A DNA stretch of 64,000 bases from Streptomyces hydrogenans (GCF_014656075.1 NZ_BNBS01000013.1:1-64000), one strand, 5' to 3'; shown: positions 42,132 through 49,719, numbered from the stretch's first letter. The notes: a model not told the origin generated them from the letters alone. A program made the numbers and translations.

Positions 42132-43391
42132 TTACGCGTTCGGCGCGAGGTCCGTGCCGGCGCCGCGACGGCGGACCGCCACCAGGTCGGTACGGGCGTC
42201 AGAGGCGCCGGTGGACACCGCCGCCGGGGTCTCGGCGGGGGCCTCGGTGTGGCCGCCGCAGGGGCCGCAGCCGCCGCCGGCCGCCGCGTCCGCGTGCGAG
42301 CCGCAGCCGGCCGCCGCCTCGGAACCGCAGCCGCCCGACGCGGCGTGCGAACCGCAGCCGCCGGCGCCGGACGCCGCGAGGGCGGCGGCGCGGTCGGGGG
42401 GCAGCGTGGTGGTGCCCGCGCCCTCCACCTCGAAGCCGGCGTCCGCGATCATGTCGAGGTCGGCCTTGCCGGCCTGGCCCTCGCTGGTGAGGTAGTCGCC
42501 GAGGAAGATCGAGTTGGCGATGTTCAGCGCCAGCGGCTGCATCGACCGCAGGTGGACCTCGCGGCCGCCCGCGATCCGGACCTCCACGTCGGGGCAGACG
42601 AAGCGGACCATGGCCAGGATCCGCAGGCAGCGCTGCGGGCTGAGGTTCCACTCCTTCGCCAGCGGAGTGCCCTCGAAGGGGATCAGGAAGTTGACCGGCA
42701 CCGAGTCGGAGTCCAGCTCGCGCAGCGCGAACACCACGTCGACCAGGTCCTCGTCGGTCTCGCCCATGCCCGCGATCAGGCCCGAGCAGGCCGAGAGTCC
42801 GGCGGCGTGCGCCTTCTGCACGGTGTCCACCCGGTCCGCGTAGGTGTGGGTGGTGGTGATCTCGCCGTACGTGCCCTCGGAGGTGTTGAGGTTGTGGTTG
42901 TACGCGTCGGCGCCGGCCGTCTTCAGCCGCTCGGCCTGACCGTCGGAGAGCAGACCGAGGCAGGCGCACACCTCGACGCCCTCGTTCTGCTCCTTGATCG
43001 CCTCGATGGTCCTGCCGACCCGGTCGACGTCCCGGTCGGTCGGGCCGCGGCCGCTCGCCACCAGGCAGACCCGCTTGGCGCCGCCGGCGATGCCGGCCGC
43101 GGCGGCCTCGGACGCCTCGTCCGGCTTCAGCCACGTGTACTTGAGGATGTCGGCCTTGGAGCCGAGCCGCTGCGAACAGTACGAGCAGTCCTCCGGGCAG
43201 AGTCCCGACTTCAGGTTGACGAGGTAGTTGAGCTTCACCCGCCGTCCGAACCACTGACGGCGCACCTTGCCGGCCGCGGCCACCACATCGAGCAGTTCGT
43301 CGTCGGAGGTCGCCAGGACGGCGAGCGCTTCTTCACGGGTCGGCGACTCGCGCCGCAGCCCCTTCTCCACCAGCGTGTTCAGCAGGTCCAT
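42132..43391 (-). CDS. bioB: Biotin synthase with cysteine-rich C-terminal tail
   Basis: 419 residues. Radical SAM enzyme inserting sulfur into dethiobiotin. The CxxxCxxC cluster is in [15 protein letters not shown]; other BioB landmarks are [40 protein letters not shown] and [20 protein letters not shown] (the [2Fe-2S] arginine). The BioB core ends near residue 330. Beyond it is a tail of about 85 residues with eight cysteines in GCGSHA-type repeats ([20 protein letters not shown], then GGGCGPCGG), ending in [21 protein letters not shown] recall a similar Cys-rich tail in S. coelicolor BioB. ATG 43391 is first gene of bioBAD; divergent from bioF. Confidence 0.93.
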   Translation of the reverse strand: MDLLNTLVEKGLRRESPTREEALAVLATSDDELLDVVAAAGKVRRQWFGRRVKLNYLVNLKSGLCPEDCSYCSQRLGSKADILKYTWLKPDEASEAAAAGIAGGAKRVCLVASGRGPTDRDVDRVGRTIEAIKEQNEGVEVCACLGLLSDGQAERLKTAGADAYNHNLNTSEGTYGEITTTHTYADRVDTVQKAHAAGLSACSGLIAGMGETDEDLVDVVFALRELDSDSVPVNFLIPFEGTPLAKEWNLSPQRCLRILAMVRFVCPDVEVRIAGGREVHLRSMQPLALNIANSIFLGDYLTSEGQAGKADLDMIADAGFEVEGAGTTTLPPDRAAALAASGAGGCGSHAASGGCGSEAAAGCGSHADAAAGGGCGPCGGHTEAPAETPAAVSTGASDARTDLVAVRRRGAGTDLAPNA

Positions 43392-43498
43392 AAGGGCTGA
43401 TCCTTGCCTACGGCACACCCCCCGGCCAAGGAGGATCTGAACAAACGGGCCCGATCGAGGTGTGTGTATGACCACATCCCGACCTCGGCCGCCTGCGG

Positions 43499-43504
43499 TT
43501 AGGG
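43499..43504 (+). promoter_or_regulatory. Candidate -10 box (TAGGGT) of bioF
   Basis: TAGGGT about 45 bp before the bioF start; the leader would include the duplicated 13-bp element at 43514-43539. Confidence 0.4.
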
Positions 43505-43513
43505 TCTGTGCGC

Positions 43514-43539
43514 TGCCTACAAAAGGTGCCTACAAAAGG
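43514..43539. repeat. Exact 13-bp tandem duplication carrying the bioF ribosome site
   Basis: TGCCTACAAAAGG occurs twice back to back. AAAAGG, the likely ribosome site, is in each copy; the second is 8 nt before the bioF ATG. Confidence 0.9.
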
Positions 43540-43547
43540 AACGCCGC

Positions 43548-44726
43548 ATGTCCCAGGCCCAGCCGACCCCGCCCGCGCGCCGCACCGCCTTCGACTGGAC
43601 CGGTGCCGAGGCCCGCCGGAGGGCCGAGGCCGGGCTGGTCCGGACCCTACGGCCGCGCCGGGCCGAGTCCGAGCTGGTGGACCTGGCGGGCAACGACTAC
43701 CTCGGCCTCACCCGGCACCCGGAGGTCACCGCCGCCGCCGCCGAGGCGGCCCGGCGCTGGGGGGCGGGCGCGACCGGTTCGCGCCTCGTCACCGGTACGA
43801 CCGAACTGCACGCCACGCTCGAACGCGAACTGGCCGCGTTCTGCGGCTTCGAGGCCGCCCTGGTCTTCTCCTCCGGCTACACCGCCAACCTCGCCGCGCT
43901 CACCGCGCTCGGCGGGCCGGGCGCGCTCATCGTGTCCGATGCCGCCAACCACGCCTCGATCGTCGACGGCTGCCGGCTGGCCCGCGCCGAGGCGGCGGTG
44001 GTCCCGCACGCCGACCCCGAAGCCGTACGCAAGACGCTGGAGGCGCATCCGGACCGGCGGGCGCTCGCCGTCAGCGACTCCGTCTTCTCCGTCGACGGCG
44101 ACCGGGCACCGCTGGAGGAACTCGCCGCCGTCTGCCGTGACCACGGCGCCGGGATCGTCGTGGACGACGCGCACGGGTTCGGTGTCCTGGGGGAGGGCGG
44201 CCGGGGGGCGCCGTACGGTGCCGGACTCGCCGGTGACGAGGACGTGGTGGCCACCCTCACCCTCTCCAAGTCGCTGGGCAGCCAGGGTGGTGCGGTGCTC
44301 GGGCCCGCGCGGGTGATCGAGCACCTCGTCAACGCGGCGCGCACCTTCATCTTCGACACCGGGCTCGCTCCGGCCGCGACCGGTGCGGCGCTCGCGAGCC
44401 TCCGCCTGATCGCCGCCGATCCGGGTCTCGCCGGGCGGGCGCGCACGGTCGCTGTCGATCTGCACAGGATGCTCACCGAGGCCGGCTTCACCTCGGCCCG
44501 GCCGGACGCCGCCGTGGTGTCGGTGCACGCGCCGGGGCCCGAGGAGGCCCTTCGATGGGCCGCCGACTGCCGCGAACACGGTCTGTCCGTGGGGTGTTTC
44601 CGTCCTCCGTCCGTTCCGGACGGGATCTCGCGGCTGCGGCTGACGGCGCGCGCGGACCTCACCGCCGCGGAGATCGCGGCGGCGGTCGCGACGATCGTGC
44701 GGACCGCGCCGGCCGGGGCGCGCTGA
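43548..44726 (+). CDS. bioF: 8-amino-7-oxononanoate synthase
   Basis: 392 residues. PLP alpha-oxoamine synthase joining pimeloyl-thioester and alanine, the first committed step of biotin ring assembly. Motifs: LAGNDYLGLTRHPEVTAAAA, GATGSRLVTGTTELHATLER, LVFSSGYTANLAALTAL, SVFSVDGDRAPL, VVDDAHGFGVLGEGGRG and PLP lysine in TLTLSKSLGSQGGAVLGP. Divergent from bioBAD with 156 bp between. The ATG at 43548 follows the duplicated AAAAGG ribosome site. Confidence 0.93.
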   Translation: MSQAQPTPPARRTAFDWTGAEARRRAEAGLVRTLRPRRAESELVDLAGNDYLGLTRHPEVTAAAAEAARRWGAGATGSRLVTGTTELHATLERELAAFCGFEAALVFSSGYTANLAALTALGGPGALIVSDAANHASIVDGCRLARAEAAVVPHADPEAVRKTLEAHPDRRALAVSDSVFSVDGDRAPLEELAAVCRDHGAGIVVDDAHGFGVLGEGGRGAPYGAGLAGDEDVVATLTLSKSLGSQGGAVLGPARVIEHLVNAARTFIFDTGLAPAATGAALASLRLIAADPGLAGRARTVAVDLHRMLTEAGFTSARPDAAVVSVHAPGPEEALRWAADCREHGLSVGCFRPPSVPDGISRLRLTARADLTAAEIAAAVATIVRTAPAGAR

Positions 44727-44919
44727 GCGCCGGTGCCCGCTGAGCCCCGGACATTGTGCGGACGTCCAAGGTCGGCTCGTGGGGCGAGAGTTCACCGCTT
44801 CGGGCGACAGAACGGGGCATATATCGGGAGAACGCCCCACCCGGGCACCCGATCGGTGGCAGTCTGACGCGGAGCGCGATCCGGGGCGACGGCCCCGGCG
44901 GGAAAGGGACGACGTCGCC

Positions 44920-45378
44920 ATGGCAGATCACCGAGAAGCATCCGTCACCCTGCCGAGCGAACCCGCCTCGGTCGCCGCGGCACGGAGGTTCGTGTCGGAG
45001 GTGCTCGGTCGCTGGGGACTGGACGACGGCGCTGACACGGCGGAAGCGGCGGACGCGCTCCGGTTGATGGTGTCGGAGCTGGCGACCAACGCGGTGGTGC
45101 ACACCTTTGGGCAATCGCCCACCTTCACCGTCGAGCTGCGCCTCGACCGCGAGCAGGTCCTGCGGGTCGGTGTCACGGACAGCCATCCGCGCTTCCCGCG
45201 CCGGCTCCCGGCCGCCGTCCAGCAGGACAACGGGCGCGGCATGGTGATCATCCGGGTGCTCGCGGCGGAGGCGGGCGGACGGCTCTCCTTCACGCCGACC
45301 GACGAGGGCGGAAAGACCGTGTGGATCACGCTGCCGTGGGTCGCCGCCACGAGGGCCGACGTCGTGCCCGCCTGCTGA
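44920..45378 (+). CDS. RsbW-like ATP-binding protein (anti-sigma/serine kinase)
   Basis: 152 residues, one HATPase_c domain of the RsbW/SpoIIAB kind. N box LMVSELATNAVVHTFG and G1/G2-like VTDSHPRFPRR, with DNGRGMVIIRVLAAEAGGRL and a final GKTVWITLPW. Streptomyces has dozens of such stand-alone kinases; the partner sigma or anti-anti-sigma factor is not next door. ATG 44920 is chosen because AAGGGA precedes it and the long upstream extension lacks conserved content. Follows bioF by 193 bp with no clear terminator. Confidence 0.82.
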   Translation: MADHREASVTLPSEPASVAAARRFVSEVLGRWGLDDGADTAEAADALRLMVSELATNAVVHTFGQSPTFTVELRLDREQVLRVGVTDSHPRFPRRLPAAVQQDNGRGMVIIRVLAAEAGGRLSFTPTDEGGKTVWITLPWVAATRADVVPAC

Positions 45379-45396
45379 ACGCCGTGTCGGCGCCGT

Positions 45397-45840
45397 TCAT
45401 TCGGCGTGCATCGCGGTCGAGGGCCACGCGCCGCCGGCGAAGTGGCGCGCCCAGTAGTACGGATTGACGTCCGCGAGCCTGCGGGAGAGCCAGCGGGTCG
45501 GGTCCTCGGGGTCGGGGACGCCGACCTCGACGTCGGGCCCCCAGAGCGCGAGCCGTTCCTGGCAGATCCCGCACGGCGGCAGGATGACGTACCGGCCGTC
45601 CTCCGGGTCGCGGAAGACGCACACGGAGGCGGTCACCCTCCGGTCGAGGGTGTACGCCTGGCAGTACGCGCCGGTCTCCTGGCAGAGGCTGACGCTCGCG
45701 TGGATGTTGTCGAAGCCGACGCTGGTCAGGATCCGCCCGTCGTCGAGGCGGACGGCGGCGGCCCCTCCGGGCTCGTCGGCGGGCCAGCGGCGGTCCAGCT
45801 GGGCGATGGCGGCGTCGACGAGGGCTTGGTCAAGTGTCAT
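45397..45840 (-). CDS. Cytidine deaminase-family protein
   Basis: 147 residues of the zinc CDA fold. Zinc ligands Cys53, Cys90 and Cys93 are read from SLCQETGAYC and PPCGICQERL; the proton-shuttle glutamate is E55. The family usually has C/H-A-E, so Q54 in the middle position is a departure. The size and Cys-Cys-Cys ligand set fit homotetrameric cytidine or blasticidin-S deaminases. Substrate unknown. Converges with the RsbW-like gene, 18 bp apart; a repeat array lies immediately upstream of its ATG. Confidence 0.78.
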   Translation of the reverse strand: MTLDQALVDAAIAQLDRRWPADEPGGAAAVRLDDGRILTSVGFDNIHASVSLCQETGAYCQAYTLDRRVTASVCVFRDPEDGRYVILPPCGICQERLALWGPDVEVGVPDPEDPTRWLSRRLADVNPYYWARHFAGGAWPSTAMHAE

Positions 45841-45849
45841 CGCCGCATC

Positions 45850-45990
45850 CTAGGAAGGGCCGGGGTGATTGCGCACGGCCTTGGGCAGGGCCGGGTGTTT
45901 GCGCACCGCCTGGGTGGGGCGGGGTGATCGCGCACCGCCTCGGGTGGGTGGGGCAGGGCGATTGCACAGTGCCTCGGGTGAGGCGGGGGA
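45850..45990. repeat. Degenerate 30-36-bp tandem repeat, four copies
   Basis: Four loose units of the form GGGGTGATTGCGCACNGCCTNGGG with G-rich linkers, starting near 45855, 45887, 45921 and 45954. They fill the gap between the cytidine deaminase start and the NlpC/P60 stop, so they cover the deaminase promoter. Confidence 0.7.
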
Positions 45991-46063
45991 GAGGGGTACG
46001 GCGCCTGCGGGAGGGTGCGGCGGCGCCACCGCACCCGGGGACACGACCGCAGGCGCCGTCGGG

Positions 46064-46540
46064 TCAGCGCACGCGACCGTAGTAGACCTTGGAGCTCCAG
46101 ATCCGGTCGAGCTTCACCCAGGATCCCGTCTTGGGCGAATGCCAGATCTTGCCGCTGCCGGCGTAGATCCCCACGTGGTAGACCCTGCCGCCCGAGTGGA
46201 AGAAGACCAGGTCGCCCTTCTGGCGGCTGGAGGCGGAGATGTGCCGGGTCTTGTTGTACTGCTGCTGCGCGGTGCGGGGCAGCGACTTGCCCGCCTTCTT
46301 GTACGCGTAGAGCGTCAGTCCGGAGCAGTCGAAGCGGGTGGGACCCGCCGCGCCGTATCCGTAGGGCGCGCCCTTCTTGGACGCGGCGACGCCCAGTGCC
46401 TTCGTCGCGTATGAGGTGGCCGCCTGGGCCTCTGGTGCCGCTCCCGGGGCGAGGAGCGTGCCGCCGACGGCGGCGAGGGTGAGAGCCGAGACGGCTCCGG
46501 CCCGGGACAGCAGGGACGGGACATGCATCTGCGCAGTCAT
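46064..46540 (-). CDS. Secreted NlpC/P60 cell-wall hydrolase
   Basis: 158 residues. The signal peptide (LLSRAGAVSALTLAAVGGTL, cleavage near AQA/AT at 40-41) is followed by one NlpC/P60 domain. Catalytic Cys72 in RFDCSGLTLYAYKKAG, His122 in VYHVGIYAG and polar third residue His134 in KIWHSPKTG match DL-endopeptidases that cut peptidoglycan stem peptides. No cell-wall binding domain, so it is a minimal enzyme. ATG 46540 has GAAGGG 7 nt ahead. The c-di-AMP riboswitch in its leader places it with the resuscitation and wall-remodelling hydrolases of Streptomyces under the same RNA control. Confidence 0.88.
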   Translation of the reverse strand: MTAQMHVPSLLSRAGAVSALTLAAVGGTLLAPGAAPEAQAATSYATKALGVAASKKGAPYGYGAAGPTRFDCSGLTLYAYKKAGKSLPRTAQQQYNKTRHISASSRQKGDLVFFHSGGRVYHVGIYAGSGKIWHSPKTGSWVKLDRIWSSKVYYGRVR

Positions 46541-46555
46541 GCGCAACCCTTCGTC

Positions 46556-46710
46556 AGCCGCCTGTGAAGGATGACCTGTCGGGTTCGGGCAGGCGAAGAT
46601 GCCCGGCCGCGGCTGCGGCTTCACCCCAAGGGACGGCCGCGCTGGGGAATCAGCGCGGTCGACCCGTACTGCTCGGGTCCTCCACTCCTGCCGGTCCAAT
46701 CCTGTCGACC
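46556..46710 (-). ncRNA. c-di-AMP riboswitch (ydaO-yuaA class)
   Basis: On the minus strand, in the leader of the NlpC/P60 gene, the conserved elements occur in order: GCAGTACGGGTCGACCGCGC, a GCGCTG...CAGCGC stem, CCTTGGGGTGAAGCCGC (around 46617-46629), GGGCATCTTCGCCTGCCCG, then CCCGAACCCGACAGG (46575-46589) and CAGGCG closing the base. This is the actinobacterial ydaO pattern found before rpfA and NlpC/P60 genes. c-di-AMP binding turns such genes off. The 5' boundary is approximate. Confidence 0.85.
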
Positions 46711-47064
46711 AGACGTCCGGGACGGCGGCAGGACTCGGCGTCCGCCCGGACCGCCCCGCCTGGATGGCGGGGGCTTGTCGTCGTCGAGGATCTTGACCCA
46801 CGGTTCGGGCGAAAACCGAGCGGAAACGGCGTTATGTGAGGCTCCTCACGACTGATCCATACGGGTGGACAAGAGGGTTTCGTGATCGTCGTAGGTTTGG
46901 GCGACGAGCCTCGTACCAGCGCCGGAATGTCCTATTCCGCCAAATGCGTACACCTGTTGCGCAACTCGCACGCCGCAACTGTCGATCCCTCGAATACGCC
47001 GAACGGGGGACGGTTTCTGCGTCTCGTGTCGGCCGTCCGGGGCTGGACACGACACGTCGGAATG
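46711..47064. other. Long gap upstream of the riboswitch
   Basis: About 354 bp with lower G/C than the surroundings. It must hold the riboswitch promoter. A minus-strand frame at about 46846-46968 encodes roughly 40 residues (RVAQQVYAFGGIGHSG to TLLSTRMDQS), but its status is unclear. No other gene, hairpin or tRNA seen. Confidence 0.4.
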
Positions 47065-47370
47065 TCAACTCGCCCGTGTTCCCGGCACGGTGACGCGGGC
47101 TGCTCGCCGCTCGCCGTCCAACACCCGCAGCGCGCACGCCAATGTCTCGGCGTGGACCTCGCTCTCGCCCCGCATGTGCATGAGCGTCAGGGCCTCGCGC
47201 AGCGCGTCCACGCGGCCGACCAGCGCCTGCGCGGCGCGCAGGGCGCCATAGGTATGCGAACCCCTGGATGGATTGATCTTCCCCAGAAGGTCGACGACTT
47301 CGAGGTACGCGTCGATGAACTGCCCCTCGGCACGCGTCAGGGCGGGCAGCGGCGGAAGCTCCGGCACCAT
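47065..47370 (-). CDS. Small helical protein cotranscribed with the ClpP-like gene
   Basis: 101 residues, predicted almost entirely helical (TRAEGQFIDAYLEVVDLLGK, GALRAAQALVGRVDALREAL, SEVHAETLACALRVLDGERR). No family that I recognise. ATG 47370 lies 7 bp after the ClpP-like stop, so it is translated in the same operon; GGTGAG lies near the start. Co-transcription suggests an adaptor, chaperone or inhibitor of the ClpP-like protein, but that is inference from position alone. Confidence 0.65.
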   Translation of the reverse strand: MVPELPPLPALTRAEGQFIDAYLEVVDLLGKINPSRGSHTYGALRAAQALVGRVDALREALTLMHMRGESEVHAETLACALRVLDGERRAARVTVPGTRAS

Positions 47371-47377
47371 CGCGGGC

Positions 47378-48001
47378 TCACCGGGCCGAGGCGGCGGAGG
47401 CGGCCCGCCTGTCGCTGACGATGTGGTCGACCAGGCCGTACGCCTGCGCGGCCGGCGCGTCCAGGACGGTCAGGCGGTCGGTGTCGGCGGCGATCCCCGC
47501 CGCGTCCCGGCCGGTGTACGAGGCGAGGAGCTCCGTCATGACGGCGCGCATGCGCAGCAGTTCGTGCGCCTGGAGGTCCAGGTCGGAGAGCTGCCCGTTG
47601 AGGGGTTCGTCGAGCACCGGCTGGCGCAGGGTGACCCGGGCGCCGGGCAGCATCAGGCGCTTGCCGGGCGCGCCGGCGGCGAGGAGGACCGCCGCCGTGG
47701 AGCCCGCCTGCCCGAGGCAGGTCGTCTCCACGTCGCTCGCCAGGCTGCGCATCGTGTCGTGGATCGCGGTCATGGCGGTGATCGAGCCGCCGGGGGAGTT
47801 GAGGTACAGGGCGATGTCCCGACCCGGATCCGCGTGGTCGAGGTACAGGAGCTGGGCGATCACGTCGCTCGCCGCGATGTCGTCGACCGTCGTGCCGAGG
47901 AAGACGATCCGGTTCTCCAGGAGCTTGGCGTACGGATCCAGGGTCCGGGTGCCGTACGGGGTCCGTTCCGAGAACTCCGGCAGAACGTGGCGTGCGTCCA
48001 T
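47378..48001 (-). CDS. ClpP paralogue with degenerate catalytic triad (ClpR-like)
   Basis: 207 residues with the ClpP fold: LENRIVFLGTTVDDIAASDV, YLNSPGGSITAMTAIHDTMR, the nucleophile Ser101 in LGQAGSTAAVLLAAG, and YGLVDHIVSD. Lined up against E. coli ClpP from the nucleophile on, the catalytic His falls on Arg126 (RVTLRQP versus RVMIHQP) and the catalytic Asp on Leu177 (DTDRLTV versus DTERDRF). So only one of three triad residues is left, as in plastid and cyanobacterial ClpR subunits. Probably a structural partner of active ClpP subunits or a non-proteolytic paralogue. ATG 48001 has a textbook AAGGAGG 8 nt ahead. Divergent from an antitoxin gene. Confidence 0.85.
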   Translation of the reverse strand: MDARHVLPEFSERTPYGTRTLDPYAKLLENRIVFLGTTVDDIAASDVIAQLLYLDHADPGRDIALYLNSPGGSITAMTAIHDTMRSLASDVETTCLGQAGSTAAVLLAAGAPGKRLMLPGARVTLRQPVLDEPLNGQLSDLDLQAHELLRMRAVMTELLASYTGRDAAGIAADTDRLTVLDAPAAQAYGLVDHIVSDRRAASAASAR

Positions 48002-48026
48002 CAGGAGCACCTCCTTCTGTAAAAAA

Positions 48027-48041
48027 TGTACAGGACGTACA
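48027..48041. promoter_or_regulatory. Operator-like palindrome in the clpP-like/antitoxin gap
   Basis: TGTAC-AGGAC-GTACA, perfect 5-bp arms and 5-bp spacer, in the 49-58-bp gap between divergent genes. YefM/Phd-type antitoxins bind TGTACA palindromes; TGTACA itself is at 48027-48032. Autoregulation of both genes is plausible. Confidence 0.6.
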
Positions 48042-48059
48042 GACCGTAAGATGAGGAGC

Positions 48060-48359
48060 ATGACCTACGAGATCCCGGTGACGCAAGCGCGGGCGGAGCT
48101 CGCCGACCTCATCAACCGCGTGGTGTACGGCGACGAGCGCGTGGTCGTGACCCGCCACGGGAAGCCGCTCGTGGCCCTGGTCTCCGCCGCTGACCTGGAA
48201 CGACTGGAGAAGCTGGAGGCCGAGGCGCCGGAGGAGGCCGAAGAGCTGGTCATCACCTCGCTGTCCGGAGTGTCCGGTCCGGGCGTTCTGGGTTCCGCCA
48301 CCGGTGAACAGCGCCGCTTCGGCATCGCCGCCCACCACCGCGAGCCCGGCACCGGCTGA
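48060..48359 (+). CDS. YefM/Phd-family antitoxin without a toxin neighbour
   Basis: 99 residues (102 if ATG 48051 is used). The N-terminal 60 residues are a clear YefM/Phd fold (YEIPVTQARAELADLINRVV, ERVVVTRHGKPLVALVSAAD, LERLEKLEAE). The C-terminal 40 residues are acidic then flexible (EEAEELVITSLSGVSGPGVL). In TA pairs this tail neutralises a RelE/YoeB/Doc toxin. No toxin follows: the next gene on this strand is absent and the next feature is a terminator. GAGGAG lies before ATG 48060. Divergent from the degenerate ClpP gene across a TGTACA palindrome. Confidence 0.82.
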   Translation: MTYEIPVTQARAELADLINRVVYGDERVVVTRHGKPLVALVSAADLERLEKLEAEAPEEAEELVITSLSGVSGPGVLGSATGEQRRFGIAAHHREPGTG

Positions 48360-48456
48360 CCCGGCGGGGCGAGCCCTGGACCGCGCCCCCGGATCGCACT
48401 CTCTGGATCGCGCCCCCGGTGTCGTGACCCCTTGCTCGCGACCCCGTGTATACGGA

Positions 48457-48496
48457 AGCCGCGTGCCCCCGTCCGCTACAGCGGGGGCACGCGGCT
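48457..48496. terminator. Hairpin terminator after the antitoxin gene
   Basis: Perfect 15-bp stem AGCCGCGTGCCCCCG and complement with a 10-nt loop, between converging genes. It can serve both. Confidence 0.8.
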
Positions 48497-48514
48497 GTCT
48501 GTGGGGTGCGGCGA

Positions 48515-49570
48515 TCAGCCGGTCGAAGCCGAAGCCGAAGCCGAAGCCGAAGCCGAAGCCGAAGCCGAAGCCGGAGTGCCGGACGCGGACGCCGCGGCCG
48601 GTACGGGCTCCGCCGCCGTCCGGCCCCGCCGTCCGCCCAGGGTCACGGCCGTGAGCCCCGCGGCCGCCCAGAGGGAGAGGACCAGGACGGGACCGCCCGC
48701 CGCTGCCCCGTCAAAGTAGGCGACGGACCGGAGGGCCTGGCCGCCCGCGCCCGGCGGCAGCCACTGGCCGAGGAGGCCGATGCCGGTCGGCAGGAGTTCC
48801 GGCGCGCTGCTCATGCCGGAGAAGGCGTTGCCCGCGAGCACGGTGAGGACGGCCGCGAGGCCGAGGCCCGGCTTGCCGAGCAGGGTGGCGAGCCCCGAGA
48901 AGGTGGCGCCGATGGCGAGCACGGTGAGGGCGAACACGCCGGCCTCCGCCCACCAGTTCCCGGTCAGGGCGCCGAGCCAGCTGTGGGTGAGGGCCGCGCC
49001 CGCGAGTCCGGCGAGGGCCGAGGCGCCGGCGAGGGCCGTCGCGGCGCGCGTCCCGCGCAGTCCGAGGAAGAGGGCGGCCACGCCCGTCGCGGCGCCCGCG
49101 ACGGCGAGCGGCAGCAGGCCGGCGCCGAGCACGCTGCCGCGCGGATCCGCCGTGGGCGGGGCGACGACGTCGGCGACCGGGTCGGTCCTGCCCTCGGCGG
49201 CGGCGCCGGCGGTGACCGCCTCGCGGAGAAGGCCGGCGACGACCGGGCTGCCGGCGGACGCGGTCAGCAGTTCCGGTCCGGCCGGGGTGACGACGACCGC
49301 GCCGTAGATCTCACGGGCCTCGACGGCGGAGCGCGCGGCGGCGGCGTCCTCGTACCGGTGGATCTCGAAGGCGCCCTCGTGCCGGCCGAGCTCGCGGGCC
49401 AGCCCGTCGGCGGCCGCCGCGGGGCCCGCGATCCCGACGGGGAGGTCGCGCGGGGCGGTACGGGCGGCGGGCCAGGCGAAGGTCCACAGGAGAAGGGCGG
49501 CGAGCACGGGGACGAGCAGGATCACCGCGAGGGTCGTGCGCCCCGCGGTGGGGGCGGCGGCGGAGGGCAT
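48515..49570 (-). CDS. Membrane protein (YhgE/ABC-2 permease-like) with Ser-Ala tail
   Basis: 351 residues. One N-terminal helix (TTLAVILLVPVLAALLLWTF), a soluble domain of about 130 residues (PRDLPVGIAGPAAAADGLAR), then five hydrophobic helices (LGAGLLPLAVAGAATGVAAL onward). This plan matches YhgE/Pip and ABC-2 permease-like proteins with no ATPase partner here. The last 20 residues are an (Ala-Ser)n tail encoded by eight GAAGCC hexamers, read on the other strand as (GGCTTC)n. ATG 49570 has GAGG upstream. Divergent from a TetR gene, the likely regulator. Confidence 0.75.
   Translation of the reverse strand: MPSAAAPTAGRTTLAVILLVPVLAALLLWTFAWPAARTAPRDLPVGIAGPAAAADGLARELGRHEGAFEIHRYEDAAAARSAVEAREIYGAVVVTPAGPELLTASAGSPVVAGLLREAVTAGAAAEGRTDPVADVVAPPTADPRGSVLGAGLLPLAVAGAATGVAALFLGLRGTRAATALAGASALAGLAGAALTHSWLGALTGNWWAEAGVFALTVLAIGATFSGLATLLGKPGLGLAAVLTVLAGNAFSGMSSAPELLPTGIGLLGQWLPPGAGGQALRSVAYFDGAAAGGPVLVLSLWAAAGLTAVTLGGRRGRTAAEPVPAAASASGTPASASASASASASASASTG
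48525..48572. repeat. Eight copies of a GAAGCC hexamer
   Basis: Uninterrupted GAAGCC x8 at the 3' end of the membrane-protein gene. It codes for Ala-Ser repeats on the minus strand. Hexamer copy changes would lengthen or shorten the tail without shifting the frame. Confidence 0.95.
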
Positions 49571-49634
49571 GGCGGCCTCGATTCGATGCGCGGGACGGGA
49601 ACGGGCGGGCGGAACCGCCCCCCAGGGCCGGTCC

Positions 49635-49719
49635 GATCCATGGAGCAGGTGCGATCCATGGAGAAGGAGCGATCCATGGAGAAGGAGCGGCCCGGGGAAG
49701 GTGCGATCCAGGTGGAGCG
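49635..49719. repeat. 18-bp tandem repeat in the membrane protein/tetR gap
   Basis: GATCCATGGAG(C/A)AGG(T/A)GC three times (49635, 49653 and 49671), then two 16-bp degenerate copies to 49719. It lies between the divergent genes, upstream of the membrane-protein start. Confidence 0.85.

Noticed and set aside
40659..43400. Plus-strand open frame of 913 codons opposite bioD, bioA and bioB
   Set aside because: No recognisable domain, composition of an antisense shadow; the minus strand has full biotin enzymes.
45834..46082. Frames across the 30-36-bp repeat array
   Set aside because: They translate the tandem repeat only and have no start signal.
46832..47137. Minus-strand frame of 101 codons rich in Arg/Ser upstream of the riboswitch
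   Set aside because: Arg-rich composition of a shadow; overlaps the start of the supported helical-protein gene's downstream side and has no ribosome site.
47065..48359. Classic type II toxin-antitoxin pair
   Set aside because: The gene next to the antitoxin encodes a ClpP fold, not a RelE, YoeB, Doc or PIN toxin, and the 101-residue protein shows no toxin motif.
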